Positions 9,655-18,242 of a DNA stretch of 64,000 nt are shown here, in pieces. This DNA comes from Amycolatopsis tucumanensis. GTDB lineage: Bacteria; Actinomycetota; Actinomycetes; Mycobacteriales; Pseudonocardiaceae. The notes beneath the pieces are model-generated. The model had not been told where the DNA came from. It searched no databases and saw only the letters and a list, made by a program, of their open reading frames with translations. The translations under genes were made by a program, and so were the position numbers. Positions within the stretch are counted from its first letter, which is position 1, and each line of letters starts with the position of its first letter. The stretch is taken from assembly GCF_021654135.1 (NCBI RefSeq), contig NZ_JAKGSD010000009.1, positions 124,001 to 188,000 of the forward strand. Direction: 5' to 3'.

Positions 9655-10434
9655 TTAGCGCACCACCATTCCGTTACCACCCACGTTCTCCGCTCGCCGG
9701 GCGACGTGGAACGACAGGATCTGCAGCTCCACGGCCAGGTCGACCTTGCGCACCTCGACATGGTCGGGCACCTGGAGGACCACCGGCGCGAAGTTCAGGA
9801 TGCACTGCACCCCGCCCTGCACCAGCCGGTCGGCGACCGTCTGGGCCGCGGGCGGCGGCGTCGCGATGACGCCGATCGAGATCCCCCGCTCCGAGCACAC
9901 CTCGGGGATGTCGTTGAGGTGCGACACCGGGATCCCGCCGACCGGAACGCCGATCAGGTCGGGGTCGATGTCGAACAGCGCCTCGACCGGGAACCCCCGG
10001 CCGGGAAAGCCTCCGTAATTGGCCAACGCATGACCGAGGTTACCGATTCCGACGACGGCGACCTTGTGCTGTCGCGTGAGTCCCAATATGCGCTCGAGCT
10101 GGGCCACCAGCACCGCGACCTCGTAGCCGACGCCGCGGGTGCCGTACGAGCCGAGGTAGGACAGGTCCTTGCGCAGCTTGGCGGAGTTCACGCCGGCGGC
10201 GGTGGCGAGCTCCTCGCTGGCCACGGTGGTCGCGCCCTGCTCGGACATGGCGGACAGGACGCGCAGGTACACGGCGAGACGGGCGACGGCGGCCTCCGGG
10301 ATCGCGCGGACCCTGGCCTCCTCGGCGCCGTTCTCGGTGACCGCGGGCATCTCCGCGGTGGGGGCGTTGTCGGCGTCCGGGGTGGACAGCTTCCGGGCGA
10401 CGGCCGAACCGTTTCGCCGGCCACGCTGTGACAC
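9655..10434 (-). CDS. rex: Redox-sensing transcriptional repressor Rex
   Basis: Rex senses the NADH/NAD+ ratio and represses respiratory and redox genes when NADH is low. The product (about 259 residues) has an N-terminal winged helix (AVARLAVYLRVLSAMSEQGA..., VNSAKLRKDLSYLGSYG) and a C-terminal Rossmann domain with VAVVGIGNLGHALANY. The start is chosen as GTG 10434, which lies 8 bp after a perfect AGGAGG (rc of 10443-10448). GTG 10437 is also possible. rex-hemA-hemC-hemD is the same gene order as in Streptomyces. A Rex operator overlaps its promoter. Confidence 0.95.
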   Translation of the reverse strand: MSQRGRRNGSAVARKLSTPDADNAPTAEMPAVTENGAEEARVRAIPEAAVARLAVYLRVLSAMSEQGATTVASEELATAAGVNSAKLRKDLSYLGSYGTRGVGYEVAVLVAQLERILGLTRQHKVAVVGIGNLGHALANYGGFPGRGFPVEALFDIDPDLIGVPVGGIPVSHLNDIPEVCSERGISIGVIATPPPAAQTVADRLVQGGVQCILNFAPVVLQVPDHVEVRKVDLAVELQILSFHVARRAENVGGNGMVVR

Positions 10435-10540
10435 CACGCCGGCCTCCTCGTTCCACGCCCTCGATGAGCTTCGAAATCCCTCTTGACCCGGGCCGCGAAG
10501 TCGGGTTTGATGCACGGCCGCCGTGAGGGGTACCGGCAAT

Positions 10541-10569
10541 ACGGTAGCCACTTGTGAACGCAGGCACAA
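10541..10569 (-). promoter_or_regulatory. rex-hem operon promoter with overlapping Rex operator
   Basis: Read on the minus strand, TTGTGC (10564-10569) and TACCGT (10541-10546) are separated by exactly 17 bp and make a good -35/-10 pair. The 18-bp element at 10552-10569 has the TTGTG-N8-CACAA form of the known Rex operator (consensus TTGTGAAN6TTCACAA, with one half degenerate) and covers the -35 box and spacer. The rex start codon is 107 bp downstream. This fits repression of its own operon by Rex. Confidence 0.82.
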
Positions 10570-10602
10570 AGTGGCTGGTCAGCGGCATGACCGAAAGCAC
10601 AT

Positions 10603-12117
10603 CTAGCGCGCGGTGAGGGTGATCGTGTGCCAGCCGGTGGCGCCGTCCGGGACGACGTCGGCGAGCTGATCGGTCTGCGTGTAGCCGCTGCGGTCGGTCG
10701 CCCGCACCCGCACGGCGTGGCTACCCCGCGCGACCGGCACGTCCACCCACCACATGCGCCAGGCGTCCACCGTCACCTCGGTGGACAGCTCCGCCGTCGC
10801 CCACGGGCCGTCGTCCACGCTCACCTCGACCCGGTCGATCCCGGTGTGCTGCGCCCACGCGATCCCGGCGATCCGCACCTGCCCGGCGGCGACCGGGCCG
10901 CGCGGCGCGTCGATCCGCGACTGGGTCTTCACCGGCGCCTGCCGCGCCCAGCCGCGCTGCAGCCAGTACGGCGTGCGCGCGTCCCAGGTGGTGAGTTCCA
11001 GGTCGGTGACCCACTTCGTCGCCGAGACGTAGCCGTAGAGCCCGGGCACGACCAGCCGCGCCGGGAAGCCGTGCTCGATGGGCAGCGGCTCGCCGTTCAT
11101 GCCGATCGCGAGCATCGCGCCGACGGACGGATCGGCCATCGCGGCCACCGGCGTGCCCGCGGTCCAGCCGTCCGCGCTGGTGGAGAACACCTGCTCGGCG
11201 CCCGGCCGGACACCGGCCTCGGCCAGCAGCTCGGCGAGGTCGACGCCGATGAACCGCGCGGTCGAGATGTAGGGCCCGCCGACCGGGTTGGACACGCAGC
11301 ACAGGGTCACGATCCGCTCGACCAGCGGCCGGTTCCGGATGTCGGACCAGGAGTAGGTGATCTCGCGGTCGACCATGCCGTGGACCCGCAGCGACCAGTC
11401 CTCGGTGCGCACCTGGGGCACCACGAGCGCGGTGTCGATGCGGTAGAAGTCCGCGTTGGGCGTGAGGAACGTCGGCGTGCCGAACTTCGCGAAGTCCGCG
11501 CCGGCCGGCACCGGTGGCGCGGTCCGCGCGGGGACCAGCGGGCCGACCGCCGCCCGGGACCCTTCGGCGTCCTTGCTCGTGCCGACCAGCTGCCCGGCGA
11601 TCCCGGCCACGCCGGCGCCCGCCACGGCGATCAGGAAGTTCCGCCGCGCGGCCGACGAGTACTGCCCGTCGAGCGCGGTGCGGTGCAGCCACGCGAACAC
11701 CGCGAGCCCGGCGACCAGGCTGACCAGCGGCGCCAGCAACGCGATCTGCCCCAGGTCGGGGCGGGTGAACACGGCGGCCCCGCCGAGCACGCCGACCACG
11801 GCCACGAACACCAGCCCGGGCGCGGCCCGGCGGCGGGAGGCCAGCCCGGCGGCCACCGCGAGCGCCAGCGCGACCACGGCCATGCCGGTCAGCAGCACGG
11901 CCTTGTCCGCGGTGCCGAACGCCCGCACCGCGAAGTCCTTGAGCCAGCCCGGGGTCAGGTCGATGGCCGCGTTGCCGACGGCGAAGAACGGCGACGCGCC
12001 CGCGCCGACGAACCCGGCCACCAGGTGCCCGGCCCCGAGCGCGGCGACCAGGGCGATCACGCCGATCAGCCCGGCGACGGGCGCGGACAGCCGCGGCGAC
12101 TCGAGGTTCGTGCTCAC
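10603..12117 (-). CDS. Membrane-bound molybdopterin-dependent oxidoreductase (sulfite oxidase family)
   Basis: The 504-residue product has about five N-terminal membrane helices (residues 1-190), a possible export-like RRNFLIAVAGAG segment, and a C-terminal sulfite-oxidase-type domain. That domain shows the molybdenum-ligand cysteine region LCCVSNPVGG, HGFPARLVVPG and a C-terminal dimerisation fold (RIAGIAWAQHTGIDRVEVSVD). The substrate is unknown. The start is GTG 12117. The gene interrupts what in Streptomyces is a tight rex-to-bldN neighbourhood and may be a lineage-specific insertion. Confidence 0.88.
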   Translation of the reverse strand: MSTNLESPRLSAPVAGLIGVIALVAALGAGHLVAGFVGAGASPFFAVGNAAIDLTPGWLKDFAVRAFGTADKAVLLTGMAVVALALAVAAGLASRRRAAPGLVFVAVVGVLGGAAVFTRPDLGQIALLAPLVSLVAGLAVFAWLHRTALDGQYSSAARRNFLIAVAGAGVAGIAGQLVGTSKDAEGSRAAVGPLVPARTAPPVPAGADFAKFGTPTFLTPNADFYRIDTALVVPQVRTEDWSLRVHGMVDREITYSWSDIRNRPLVERIVTLCCVSNPVGGPYISTARFIGVDLAELLAEAGVRPGAEQVFSTSADGWTAGTPVAAMADPSVGAMLAIGMNGEPLPIEHGFPARLVVPGLYGYVSATKWVTDLELTTWDARTPYWLQRGWARQAPVKTQSRIDAPRGPVAAGQVRIAGIAWAQHTGIDRVEVSVDDGPWATAELSTEVTVDAWRMWWVDVPVARGSHAVRVRATDRSGYTQTDQLADVVPDGATGWHTITLTAR

Positions 12118-12164
12118 GCCACCAGTCTGGCCCGGCGGGGCACCCCCGAGGGGTTACCGATCGC

Positions 12165-12401
12165 TTACGCCAGCGCGGCCCGGAGCCGGTCCTCCTCGAC
12201 CTTCCAGTAGCCGTGCTCGGCGCCGTCGACCAGGATCACCGGCACCCGGTCGCCGTACTCGGCCTGCCACTCCGGGTCGCTGTCGACGTCCTCGGCGCGC
12301 CACGGCACGCCCAGCTCGGCGCAGATCCGCTCGACGTCCCGCTCCGCCTGGACGCACGACGAGCAGCCCTGGCGGGTCATCACGGTCACTTCGTGGGCCA
12401 T
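12165..12401 (-). CDS. Glutaredoxin family protein
   Basis: This is a 78-residue single-domain protein with the redox site QGCSSC at residues 12-17 and the cis-Pro segment DRVPVILVDG. It is likely a cytoplasmic thiol-disulfide oxidoreductase, possibly mycothiol-linked since mshA is present in this genome. The start is ATG 12401 (MAHEVTVMTRQGC), 7 bp after the acyl-CoA ligase stop. A glutaredoxin-like gene next to hemA is also found in M. tuberculosis (Rv0508, from memory). Confidence 0.88.
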   Translation of the reverse strand: MAHEVTVMTRQGCSSCVQAERDVERICAELGVPWRAEDVDSDPEWQAEYGDRVPVILVDGAEHGYWKVEEDRLRAALA

Positions 12402-12408
12402 GGGGAAA

Positions 12409-13902
12409 TCATCCCCGCAGCTGGACCCGGCGCAGCTTCCCGGTCGCCGAATGCGGCAGCCGCTCGGCGAACTCGACCGTGTGCGGCACCTTGTACCTGG
12501 CCAGCCGCTCCGCGCAGTGCTCGACGACCTGCTGCTCGGACAGCGACGCACCGGGCGCGGGCACCACGACCGCCTTGACCGCCTCGCCGCTGCGCTCGTC
12601 GAGCACCCCCACCACGGCCGCCTCGGCGACCCCAGGCAGACCGGCGATGACCTCTTCGACCTCGTGCGGGTACACGTTGAAGCCGTTCACGATGATCAGG
12701 TCGTTGGCGCGGTCCACCAGGTGCAGGTCGCCGTCGCTGTCCAGGAACCCGACGTCGCCGGTGCGGAACCAGCCGTCCGCGTCCGGCCCGTGCGCCCCGT
12801 CCGGCCAGTAGCCGGAGAACAGGTTGGCGCCGCGGATCGCGACCAGGCCGGTGCCGTCGCCGTCCTCCTCGAACACGTCCTCCGGGTCGTCCGGGTCGAG
12901 CGGCACCGGCTCGCCGGAGCCGTCCGGCCCGACCAGCCGGACCTCGACGCCGGGCAGCGGCCGGCCCGTCGAGCCGGGCTTCGGGTAGCCGGTGACCAGC
13001 GTCGACGTCACCACCGGCGCGGTCTCGGTGAGCCCGTAGCCCTCGAAGACGCCCAGCCCGGTCTTCTCCCGGATCGCGGCGAGGACCTTCGGGTGCAGCG
13101 GCGCCGCGCCCGAGGTGAGCAGGCGGACCGTGCCGAGGCCTGCGGCCAGCTCGTCCGGCTCCAGCTGGGCCAGCTCGGCGTACATCGCGGGGACCCCGCC
13201 GATCACGGTGACGCGGTGGTCCGCGCACGCCTGCAGCGCCTGCCGCGCGTCGAACCGCTCGGCCAGCACCGCCGTCGCGCCCACCGCGGTGCTCAGCAGC
13301 AGGCCGGGGCCGAGGCCGTAGACGTGGAACAGCGGGATGGCGATCAGCACCCGGTCCGGGTGCCCGACCGGCGCCGGGTCGATCCGGCCCAGCTGTTCGA
13401 GGTTGGCCAGCAGCGCGCGGTGCGACAGCATCACGCCGCGCGGCGGCCCGGTGGTGCCCGAGGTGTAGGACAGCACGGCGATGTCCTCACCGCCGCCGCG
13501 GACGGGGAAATTCGCACCGGGACCGATTTCCGGCCGCAGCACCGGCGCGTCGTCCGTCCCGTCGTCGGGGTTCCGGCTGATCACCAGGCGCGCGCCGCTG
13601 TGGGCGAGCACGGTGTCCAGCTCGGGGCGCGGGGCCAGCGGCGAGACCGGCACCGCGATCGCACCGCACCGGGTGACGCCGAAGAGGGTGACGGCGAAGT
13701 CCGCCGAGGTGGGCAGCCGCAGCGCGACCCGGTCGCCGGCACCCACGCCCCGGTCCGCAAGGCGTTGCGCGAGCCCCCCGGCGGCCGCGTCCAGCTGCGA
13801 CCAGGTCAGGCTGACGCCGGCGGCGGTGTCGATCACCGCGACGGCGTCCGGCCACTGCTCCGCGGCGCCGGTGAGCAGGTCGGCGATGTTGCCGGTTTTC
13901 AT
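12409..13902 (-). CDS. AMP-dependent acyl-CoA synthetase/ligase
   Basis: The 497-residue product is an ANL-superfamily adenylating enzyme. It shows the A3 loop YTSGTTGPPRGVMLSH (about residues 154-169), GYGLTETAPV, the motif WFRTGDVGFLDSDG and the C-terminal catalytic Lys in SATGKLRRVQL. It should activate a carboxylic acid to its CoA thioester, probably a fatty acid, but the substrate cannot be read from the sequence. The start ATG 13902 (MKTGNIADLL) is preferred over a GTG/ATG 24 bp upstream. The glutaredoxin gene follows in the same direction. Confidence 0.9.
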   Translation of the reverse strand: MKTGNIADLLTGAAEQWPDAVAVIDTAAGVSLTWSQLDAAAGGLAQRLADRGVGAGDRVALRLPTSADFAVTLFGVTRCGAIAVPVSPLAPRPELDTVLAHSGARLVISRNPDDGTDDAPVLRPEIGPGANFPVRGGGEDIAVLSYTSGTTGPPRGVMLSHRALLANLEQLGRIDPAPVGHPDRVLIAIPLFHVYGLGPGLLLSTAVGATAVLAERFDARQALQACADHRVTVIGGVPAMYAELAQLEPDELAAGLGTVRLLTSGAAPLHPKVLAAIREKTGLGVFEGYGLTETAPVVTSTLVTGYPKPGSTGRPLPGVEVRLVGPDGSGEPVPLDPDDPEDVFEEDGDGTGLVAIRGANLFSGYWPDGAHGPDADGWFRTGDVGFLDSDGDLHLVDRANDLIIVNGFNVYPHEVEEVIAGLPGVAEAAVVGVLDERSGEAVKAVVVPAPGASLSEQQVVEHCAERLARYKVPHTVEFAERLPHSATGKLRRVQLRG

Positions 13903-14057
13903 GGGGTCAGTGTGGCACCAGCTCACCCGTCATGGGGAAGCTCGGCGATCGTCGCTCTTCCGAGACCCCCGCCACTACCTACTTCCGGGTAACTACCCGT
14001 ATGCTGCTTCTCGCGTCGTAGTGGTGATGATCACTCGGGTCGGACGAAGGAGTCGCC

Positions 14058-14705
14058 GTGACGAACTGGCTTGCCGCCCGCCCAGCGGGTCTGCACGTCG
14101 GCACGGTCACCCGCGTGCACGAGGTGCCGGACGAGCAGGCGGGGCCGTGGGCCCTGGTCCGCGCTGCCCAGCAGGGTGACACCGCCGCCTTCGGCGCGCT
14201 CTACGACCAGTACGTCGACGTCGTCTACCGCTACGTGTACTTCCGCCTCAGCGACCGCGAGCTCGCCGAGGACATCACGAGCGAGACGTTCCTGCGGGCG
14301 CTGCGGCGCATCTCGTCGGTCAGCTACCAGGGCCGCGACGTGGGCGCCTGGTTCGTCACCATCGCCCGCAACATCGTGCTCGACCACCTCAAGTCCAGCC
14401 GGTACAAGCTCGAGGTGGTCACCGACGAGGTGGCCGACTCGGGCACCGCGCCGTTCGCCGCGCCCTCGGGCGCGGAACCGGGCCCGGAGCAGCAGGCGGT
14501 CACCAGCGCGACGCGCGACGCGCTGCTGTCCGCGATCGCCGGGCTGGGCGAGGACCAGCGGGAATGCATCGTCCTGCGGTTCATCCAGGGCCTGTCGCTG
14601 GCCGAAACGGCGCAGATCATGAAGCGCAACGAGGGCGCCATCAAGGCGTTGCAGCACCGCGCGGTGCGCAAGCTCGCCCAGCTCCTCCCGGACGGGTGGC
14701 GCTGA
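14058..14705 (+). CDS. bldN: ECF RNA polymerase sigma factor, BldN type
   Basis: The 215-residue product has sigma region 2 (FGALYDQYVDVVYRYVYFRL...AEDITSETFLRAL) and region 4 (RECIVLRFIQGLSLAETAQIMKRNEGAIKALQHRAVRKLAQLLPDG). It strongly resembles Streptomyces BldN as I remember it, including the YQGRDVGAWFVTIARNI stretch. A DUF5667 protein follows, as rsbN follows bldN, and rex-hemA lie nearby as in S. coelicolor. BldN controls aerial-growth genes there; the role here is inferred. GTG 14058 follows AAGGAG at 14046-14051. Confidence 0.85.
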   Translation: MTNWLAARPAGLHVGTVTRVHEVPDEQAGPWALVRAAQQGDTAAFGALYDQYVDVVYRYVYFRLSDRELAEDITSETFLRALRRISSVSYQGRDVGAWFVTIARNIVLDHLKSSRYKLEVVTDEVADSGTAPFAAPSGAEPGPEQQAVTSATRDALLSAIAGLGEDQRECIVLRFIQGLSLAETAQIMKRNEGAIKALQHRAVRKLAQLLPDGWR

Positions 14706-14744
14706 ACGCGTAACAACCGGACGGTTTGCGTCGTTGCAGCAGGT

Positions 14745-15743
14745 GTGGACGAGCACCGGTGGACGGCGCGCGAGCTGGAAGTCATCTCCGGTCTCCGCGG
14801 GCTCGGTCGCGCCGTCGAACCGGACGACGACACCAAGGCACGGATCCGCGCCGAGATCTCGCGGAAGCTGGATGCGGAACCCAGCAGGCGGCGCCGCGCG
14901 CTGTCGACCGTCCTCGCCGCCGCGGCCGCGCTGATCGTCTTCGTCGGCGGGGTCGGCCTGCTGCTCTCCCGCGGCTCGCTGCCCGGTGACCCGCTCTACG
15001 GCATGAAGCTGGCGAGCGAGGACGCCGAACTGCAGCTCACCTTCGACGAAGCCGCGCGCGGGTCCAAGCACCTGCAGTTCGCGTCGAACCGGCTGGACGA
15101 ACTCGCCGCGATGCCGTCGGCTGACACCGGCGCTTTTCTGACAACGTTGTCGGCATTCGCCGCGGAGGCGACGGCCGGGACGGCGCAGCTCACGGTGCTC
15201 GGTGTGCAGGGCGACACGCCCCGGCTGGACCAGCTGCGGACATGGGCGAGCGAGCAGGCGGGCAAGCTCGCCGCCCTCGACGTGCCGGACGGCGCCCGCA
15301 ACGGGTTCACGCAGGCCGGAACGCTGCTCAACCGTATCGACGCGCGGGCGGCGGCGCTGGCCGGGCGGCTGTCCTGCTACCGCATCACCACCGGCGAGGC
15401 GGACGACCTCGGCGCGGTCCCGGCCACCGGCGAGTGCGCCGTGCCGCCGGACGCGCTGCTCGGGATCCCGTCGGGCGCGCCGCTGCCGCCGGTGAGCACG
15501 GTGTCCCCGCCGCCGGTGGACGTCGCCACGACGCCCACCGCGCCGGGCAGCAGCGCCCCGGTCGTGCCCACCGCGACCGGCCCGGTGCCCCCGTCGAGCA
15601 GCGGATGGACGCCGACGGTCCTGCCGCCACCGATCAGCGCGCCGACCAGCACCCGGCTCCCCACCCCGACGACCACGACGCCACCGCCGCTGATCTCGAT
15701 CCCACCGCTGATCCCCGGCCTGCCGGGGCTCGGCATCGGCTAG
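14745..15743 (+). CDS. DUF5667 membrane protein, likely anti-sigma factor of the adjacent sigma factor
   Basis: The 332-residue product has a short cytoplasmic N-terminus (about 45 residues), one membrane helix (ALSTVLAAAAALIVFVGGVGLL) and a DUF5667 region starting GSLPGDPLYGMKLASEDAELQ. A long Pro/Thr/Ser-rich tail (residues about 235-332) should lie outside the membrane. This is the layout of RsbN, which holds BldN inactive in Streptomyces. GTG 14745 is 39 bp after the sigma stop. The gene end overlaps the exporter gene on the other strand by 4 bp (CTAG). Confidence 0.8.
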   Translation: MDEHRWTARELEVISGLRGLGRAVEPDDDTKARIRAEISRKLDAEPSRRRRALSTVLAAAAALIVFVGGVGLLLSRGSLPGDPLYGMKLASEDAELQLTFDEAARGSKHLQFASNRLDELAAMPSADTGAFLTTLSAFAAEATAGTAQLTVLGVQGDTPRLDQLRTWASEQAGKLAALDVPDGARNGFTQAGTLLNRIDARAAALAGRLSCYRITTGEADDLGAVPATGECAVPPDALLGIPSGAPLPPVSTVSPPPVDVATTPTAPGSSAPVVPTATGPVPPSSSGWTPTVLPPPISAPTSTRLPTPTTTTPPPLISIPPLIPGLPGLGIG

Positions 15744-16054
15744 TGCAGGACCTTCAACCCCACGACCCCGGCCACGATCAGCCCCAGGCACACCAGCCGG
15801 GCCACGGTGGCCGGTTCGCCCAGCGCGACCATGCCGTAGACGGCGGTGCCGATCGCGCCGATGCCCACCCACACGGCGTACCCGGTGCCGATGGGGATCG
15901 ACCGCATCGCGTAGGAGAGCCCGGCCATGCTGGCGACCAGCGCGACGACGAACAACACACTGGGCCCCACCCTGGTGAAGCCGCGCGCCGCGTTCAGCGC
16001 CGCGGCCCAGACGGTTTCCAGGATCCCGGACACGATGAGCACGATCCACGCCAC
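15740..16054 (-). CDS. gdx: SMR-family guanidinium exporter (Gdx/SugE type)
   Basis: The 104-residue, four-helix protein has the central glutamate in SGILETVWAAAL (about E13) expected of small multidrug resistance transporters and the length of SugE/Gdx. A guanidine-III riboswitch lies just upstream on the same strand, which points to the Gdx subtype, exporting guanidinium in exchange for protons. GTG 16054 is preceded by GGAGG, 9 bp away. It does not appear to be paired with a second SMR gene, which fits a homodimeric, dual-topology protein. Confidence 0.92.
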   Translation of the reverse strand: MAWIVLIVSGILETVWAAALNAARGFTRVGPSVLFVVALVASMAGLSYAMRSIPIGTGYAVWVGIGAIGTAVYGMVALGEPATVARLVCLGLIVAGVVGLKVLH

Positions 16055-16090
16055 GACGAGACACCTCCGAACGAAAGCCGACGTCCTCCC

Positions 16091-16128
16091 ACGTCGTCTT
16101 GTCCTGCCGGGTACGACGTCTCGTCCGG
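16091..16128 (-). promoter_or_regulatory. Guanidine-III riboswitch (ykkC-III)
   Basis: On the minus strand this 38-nt element reads CCGGACGAG, ACGUC, GUACCCGG, CAGGACAAGAC, GACGU in order. The conserved blocks CCGGACGAG, GUACCCGG and AGGACAAGAC match the guanidine-III aptamer class as I remember it from Thermobifida fusca, with CCGG pairing CCGG in the pseudoknot and ACGUC pairing GACGU. It lies 37 nt upstream of the exporter start and about 20 nt before its GGAGG, so it probably frees the ribosome binding site when guanidine is bound. Confidence 0.92.
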
Positions 16129-16152
16129 GGTGGCGCGCCACCGCCGCCGACG

Positions 16153-18108
16153 TTACCCCGGCCCGCGTCGCTGGGCGCGGAACACCACGAACAGCAGCCG
16201 CAGCCCCAGCAACGCGCTGACCACCAGCAGGTTGTAGCCGAACAGCTGGTTCAGCGTCAGCTCCGGCAGCACCCGCGGCCCGCCGGTGCTCGCGAGCAGC
16301 AGCACCGCCATCAGGCCGGTCGCGGCGCCGGTCAGGGCCAGCAGCACCTCGTGCAGCATGCCGAAGACCACCGCGCGGTCCCGTTCGTCGGCGAAGGTGC
16401 GGACGTTCACCGTCAGCCGGCCCTGCTCCAGCGCCGACGTCAGCCGATCCACGCGGCGGGGCAGCCGTCGCAGCACCGGCAGCAGCGCGAGCAGCTCGTC
16501 GGTCGCCGCGCCGCGCAGGGACCCCGGCTGCAGCCGCTCCCCCACCAGGGACCCGGCGAACTTCCGGGACTCGCCGAGGATGTCGAACCCCGGCGACAGC
16601 AGCCCGAGCGTGCCCTCCACCGTCGCCAGCGCGCGGAACACCGCCGCGATGGCGGGCGGGATCGACAGCCGGAACTCGGCGATGATCCGGAACAGGTCGG
16701 TGAACATGTCCACGTCCGGCGACCGCCCGTGCGACAGGTGCTTGGCCATCAACGCGCCCAGCGCCCGCTCCAGGCGCTGCTCGTCGATCTCGTCCGGCCG
16801 GTCCACGATCTCCAAGAGCCCGTCCCGCAGCCCCTCCGGATCGCCGCGGTCGACGGCGGCGAACAGGTTCGCCAGCCCGCCGCGCAGTGACGAGTCGAGC
16901 CGGCCCACCGAACCGAAGTCGAGGAGCCCGAGGTTGCCGTCGGCGAGGAGCAGGACGTTGCCCGGGTGCGGGTCGGCGTGGAAGACGCCGTGCAGCAGGA
17001 CCTGCCGCAGCAGCGAGTCGAGCAGGCCGCGGGCCAGCACCGCGCGCCGCTCGGCCGGGACGTCGCCGATGCCCTCCCGCACCGGCACGCCGTCCAGCCG
17101 CCGCATGACCAGCACACGTTCGCCGGACAGCTTGGCGTGCACGGCGGGCAGCGCGAGCCCCGTGCCGTTCTCCGCGGCGGCGACCGCGGTGAGGTTGCGG
17201 GCCTCGACCCGGAAGTCCAGCTCCTCGGTGAGCGCGGCGCGGAACCCCTCGGCGAGGTCGAGGACGCCCAGCGACCGGGCCCAGGCCGCGCGCAGCTGCA
17301 ACGAGCGCGCGACGCGGAAGACGATGTCCAGGTCGCGCTCCACGATCCGGTCGATGCCCGGCCGCCGCACCTTGACGACCACGTCCTCGCCGCTGTGCAG
17401 CCGGGCCCGGTACACCTGCGCGATCGACGCGGCGCCGAGCGGTTCGGGGTCGAACTCGGCGAACACCTCGGCGGTCGGGCGGCCCAGCTCGGCCTCCAGC
17501 TCGCGCTCGATGTCGGCGAACGGGGCGGGCGCGACGCGGTCCTGCAGCAGGCTCAGCTCGTCGACGAACACCTGCGGCAACACGTCCGGCCGCGTCGACA
17601 GGACCTGGCCGAGCTTGACGAACGTCGCGCCGCCGTCCTCCAGCGCGCGCCGCAGCGAGCGGGCCAGGGTGGCGTGCCTGCCGGAGTCGGTGACGCGACG
17701 GCCGGTCAGGTACGGCCCGATGCCGTGCTTCACCGCGATCCGCATGATCTGCGAGTACCGGCGGGTCCGGGCGAACCGCGCGCGCAGCGACCGGAGACGG
17801 CCGAGCAGCCCGAGCCCGCCGCCGCTGGGGACCGCCATCTCGGCGAGGAACAGGAAGATCAGCGTCGCCAGGAACGCGCACCCGGCGAGCGGGATGAGGA
17901 AGCCCAGGTAGACGGGGTCGGAGTCGCGGGTGAGGGGCGCGATCCGGACGGCGAGGCCCCCGGCGACGGCCCACCCGGCGGCCGCGCCGAGCAACGCCCG
18001 CAACGCCCCGATCCGCACCCCGAGCACGCGGCGCGAAGCGACCACGAGCGGCCACAGCATCAGGACGTAGACGGGCACGCTGAGCAGCCCCAGCAGCACG
18101 GTCGACAT
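16153..18108 (-). CDS. ABC1/UbiB-family atypical kinase, membrane-bound
   Basis: The 651-residue protein has three N-terminal hydrophobic segments, a central ABC1 kinase-like domain, and two C-terminal helices. Visible family motifs are FVKLGQVLSTRPD (the KxGQ motif), LGAASIAQVYRA, VVVKVRRPG, TEELDF, GVFHADPHPGN and LLDFGSVG. Such proteins bind ATP and are linked to quinone or lipid homeostasis; the substrate in actinobacteria is unknown. It starts at ATG 18108 and is transcribed divergently from the HAD gene. It ends 24 bp before the riboswitch. Confidence 0.9.
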   Translation of the reverse strand: MSTVLLGLLSVPVYVLMLWPLVVASRRVLGVRIGALRALLGAAAGWAVAGGLAVRIAPLTRDSDPVYLGFLIPLAGCAFLATLIFLFLAEMAVPSGGGLGLLGRLRSLRARFARTRRYSQIMRIAVKHGIGPYLTGRRVTDSGRHATLARSLRRALEDGGATFVKLGQVLSTRPDVLPQVFVDELSLLQDRVAPAPFADIERELEAELGRPTAEVFAEFDPEPLGAASIAQVYRARLHSGEDVVVKVRRPGIDRIVERDLDIVFRVARSLQLRAAWARSLGVLDLAEGFRAALTEELDFRVEARNLTAVAAAENGTGLALPAVHAKLSGERVLVMRRLDGVPVREGIGDVPAERRAVLARGLLDSLLRQVLLHGVFHADPHPGNVLLLADGNLGLLDFGSVGRLDSSLRGGLANLFAAVDRGDPEGLRDGLLEIVDRPDEIDEQRLERALGALMAKHLSHGRSPDVDMFTDLFRIIAEFRLSIPPAIAAVFRALATVEGTLGLLSPGFDILGESRKFAGSLVGERLQPGSLRGAATDELLALLPVLRRLPRRVDRLTSALEQGRLTVNVRTFADERDRAVVFGMLHEVLLALTGAATGLMAVLLLASTGGPRVLPELTLNQLFGYNLLVVSALLGLRLLFVVFRAQRRGPG

Positions 18109-18242
18109 GACGATTCCCCCGGGGTCGCAGTCACTGCCCCGAATCGAAGCACATCGGCGCCAGGCGCGGAGGGATCGCCTGATCCGGATCCGTGACGTGC
18201 TCGCTACGCTGACCCCAGGGACGAGCGCAGGAGGCGGTGTGC

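Noticed and set aside
14020..14045. Possible BldD box before the BldN-type sigma gene
   Set aside because: TCACTCGGGTCGGA has several mismatches to the BldD consensus as I remember it, so the call is not supportable.
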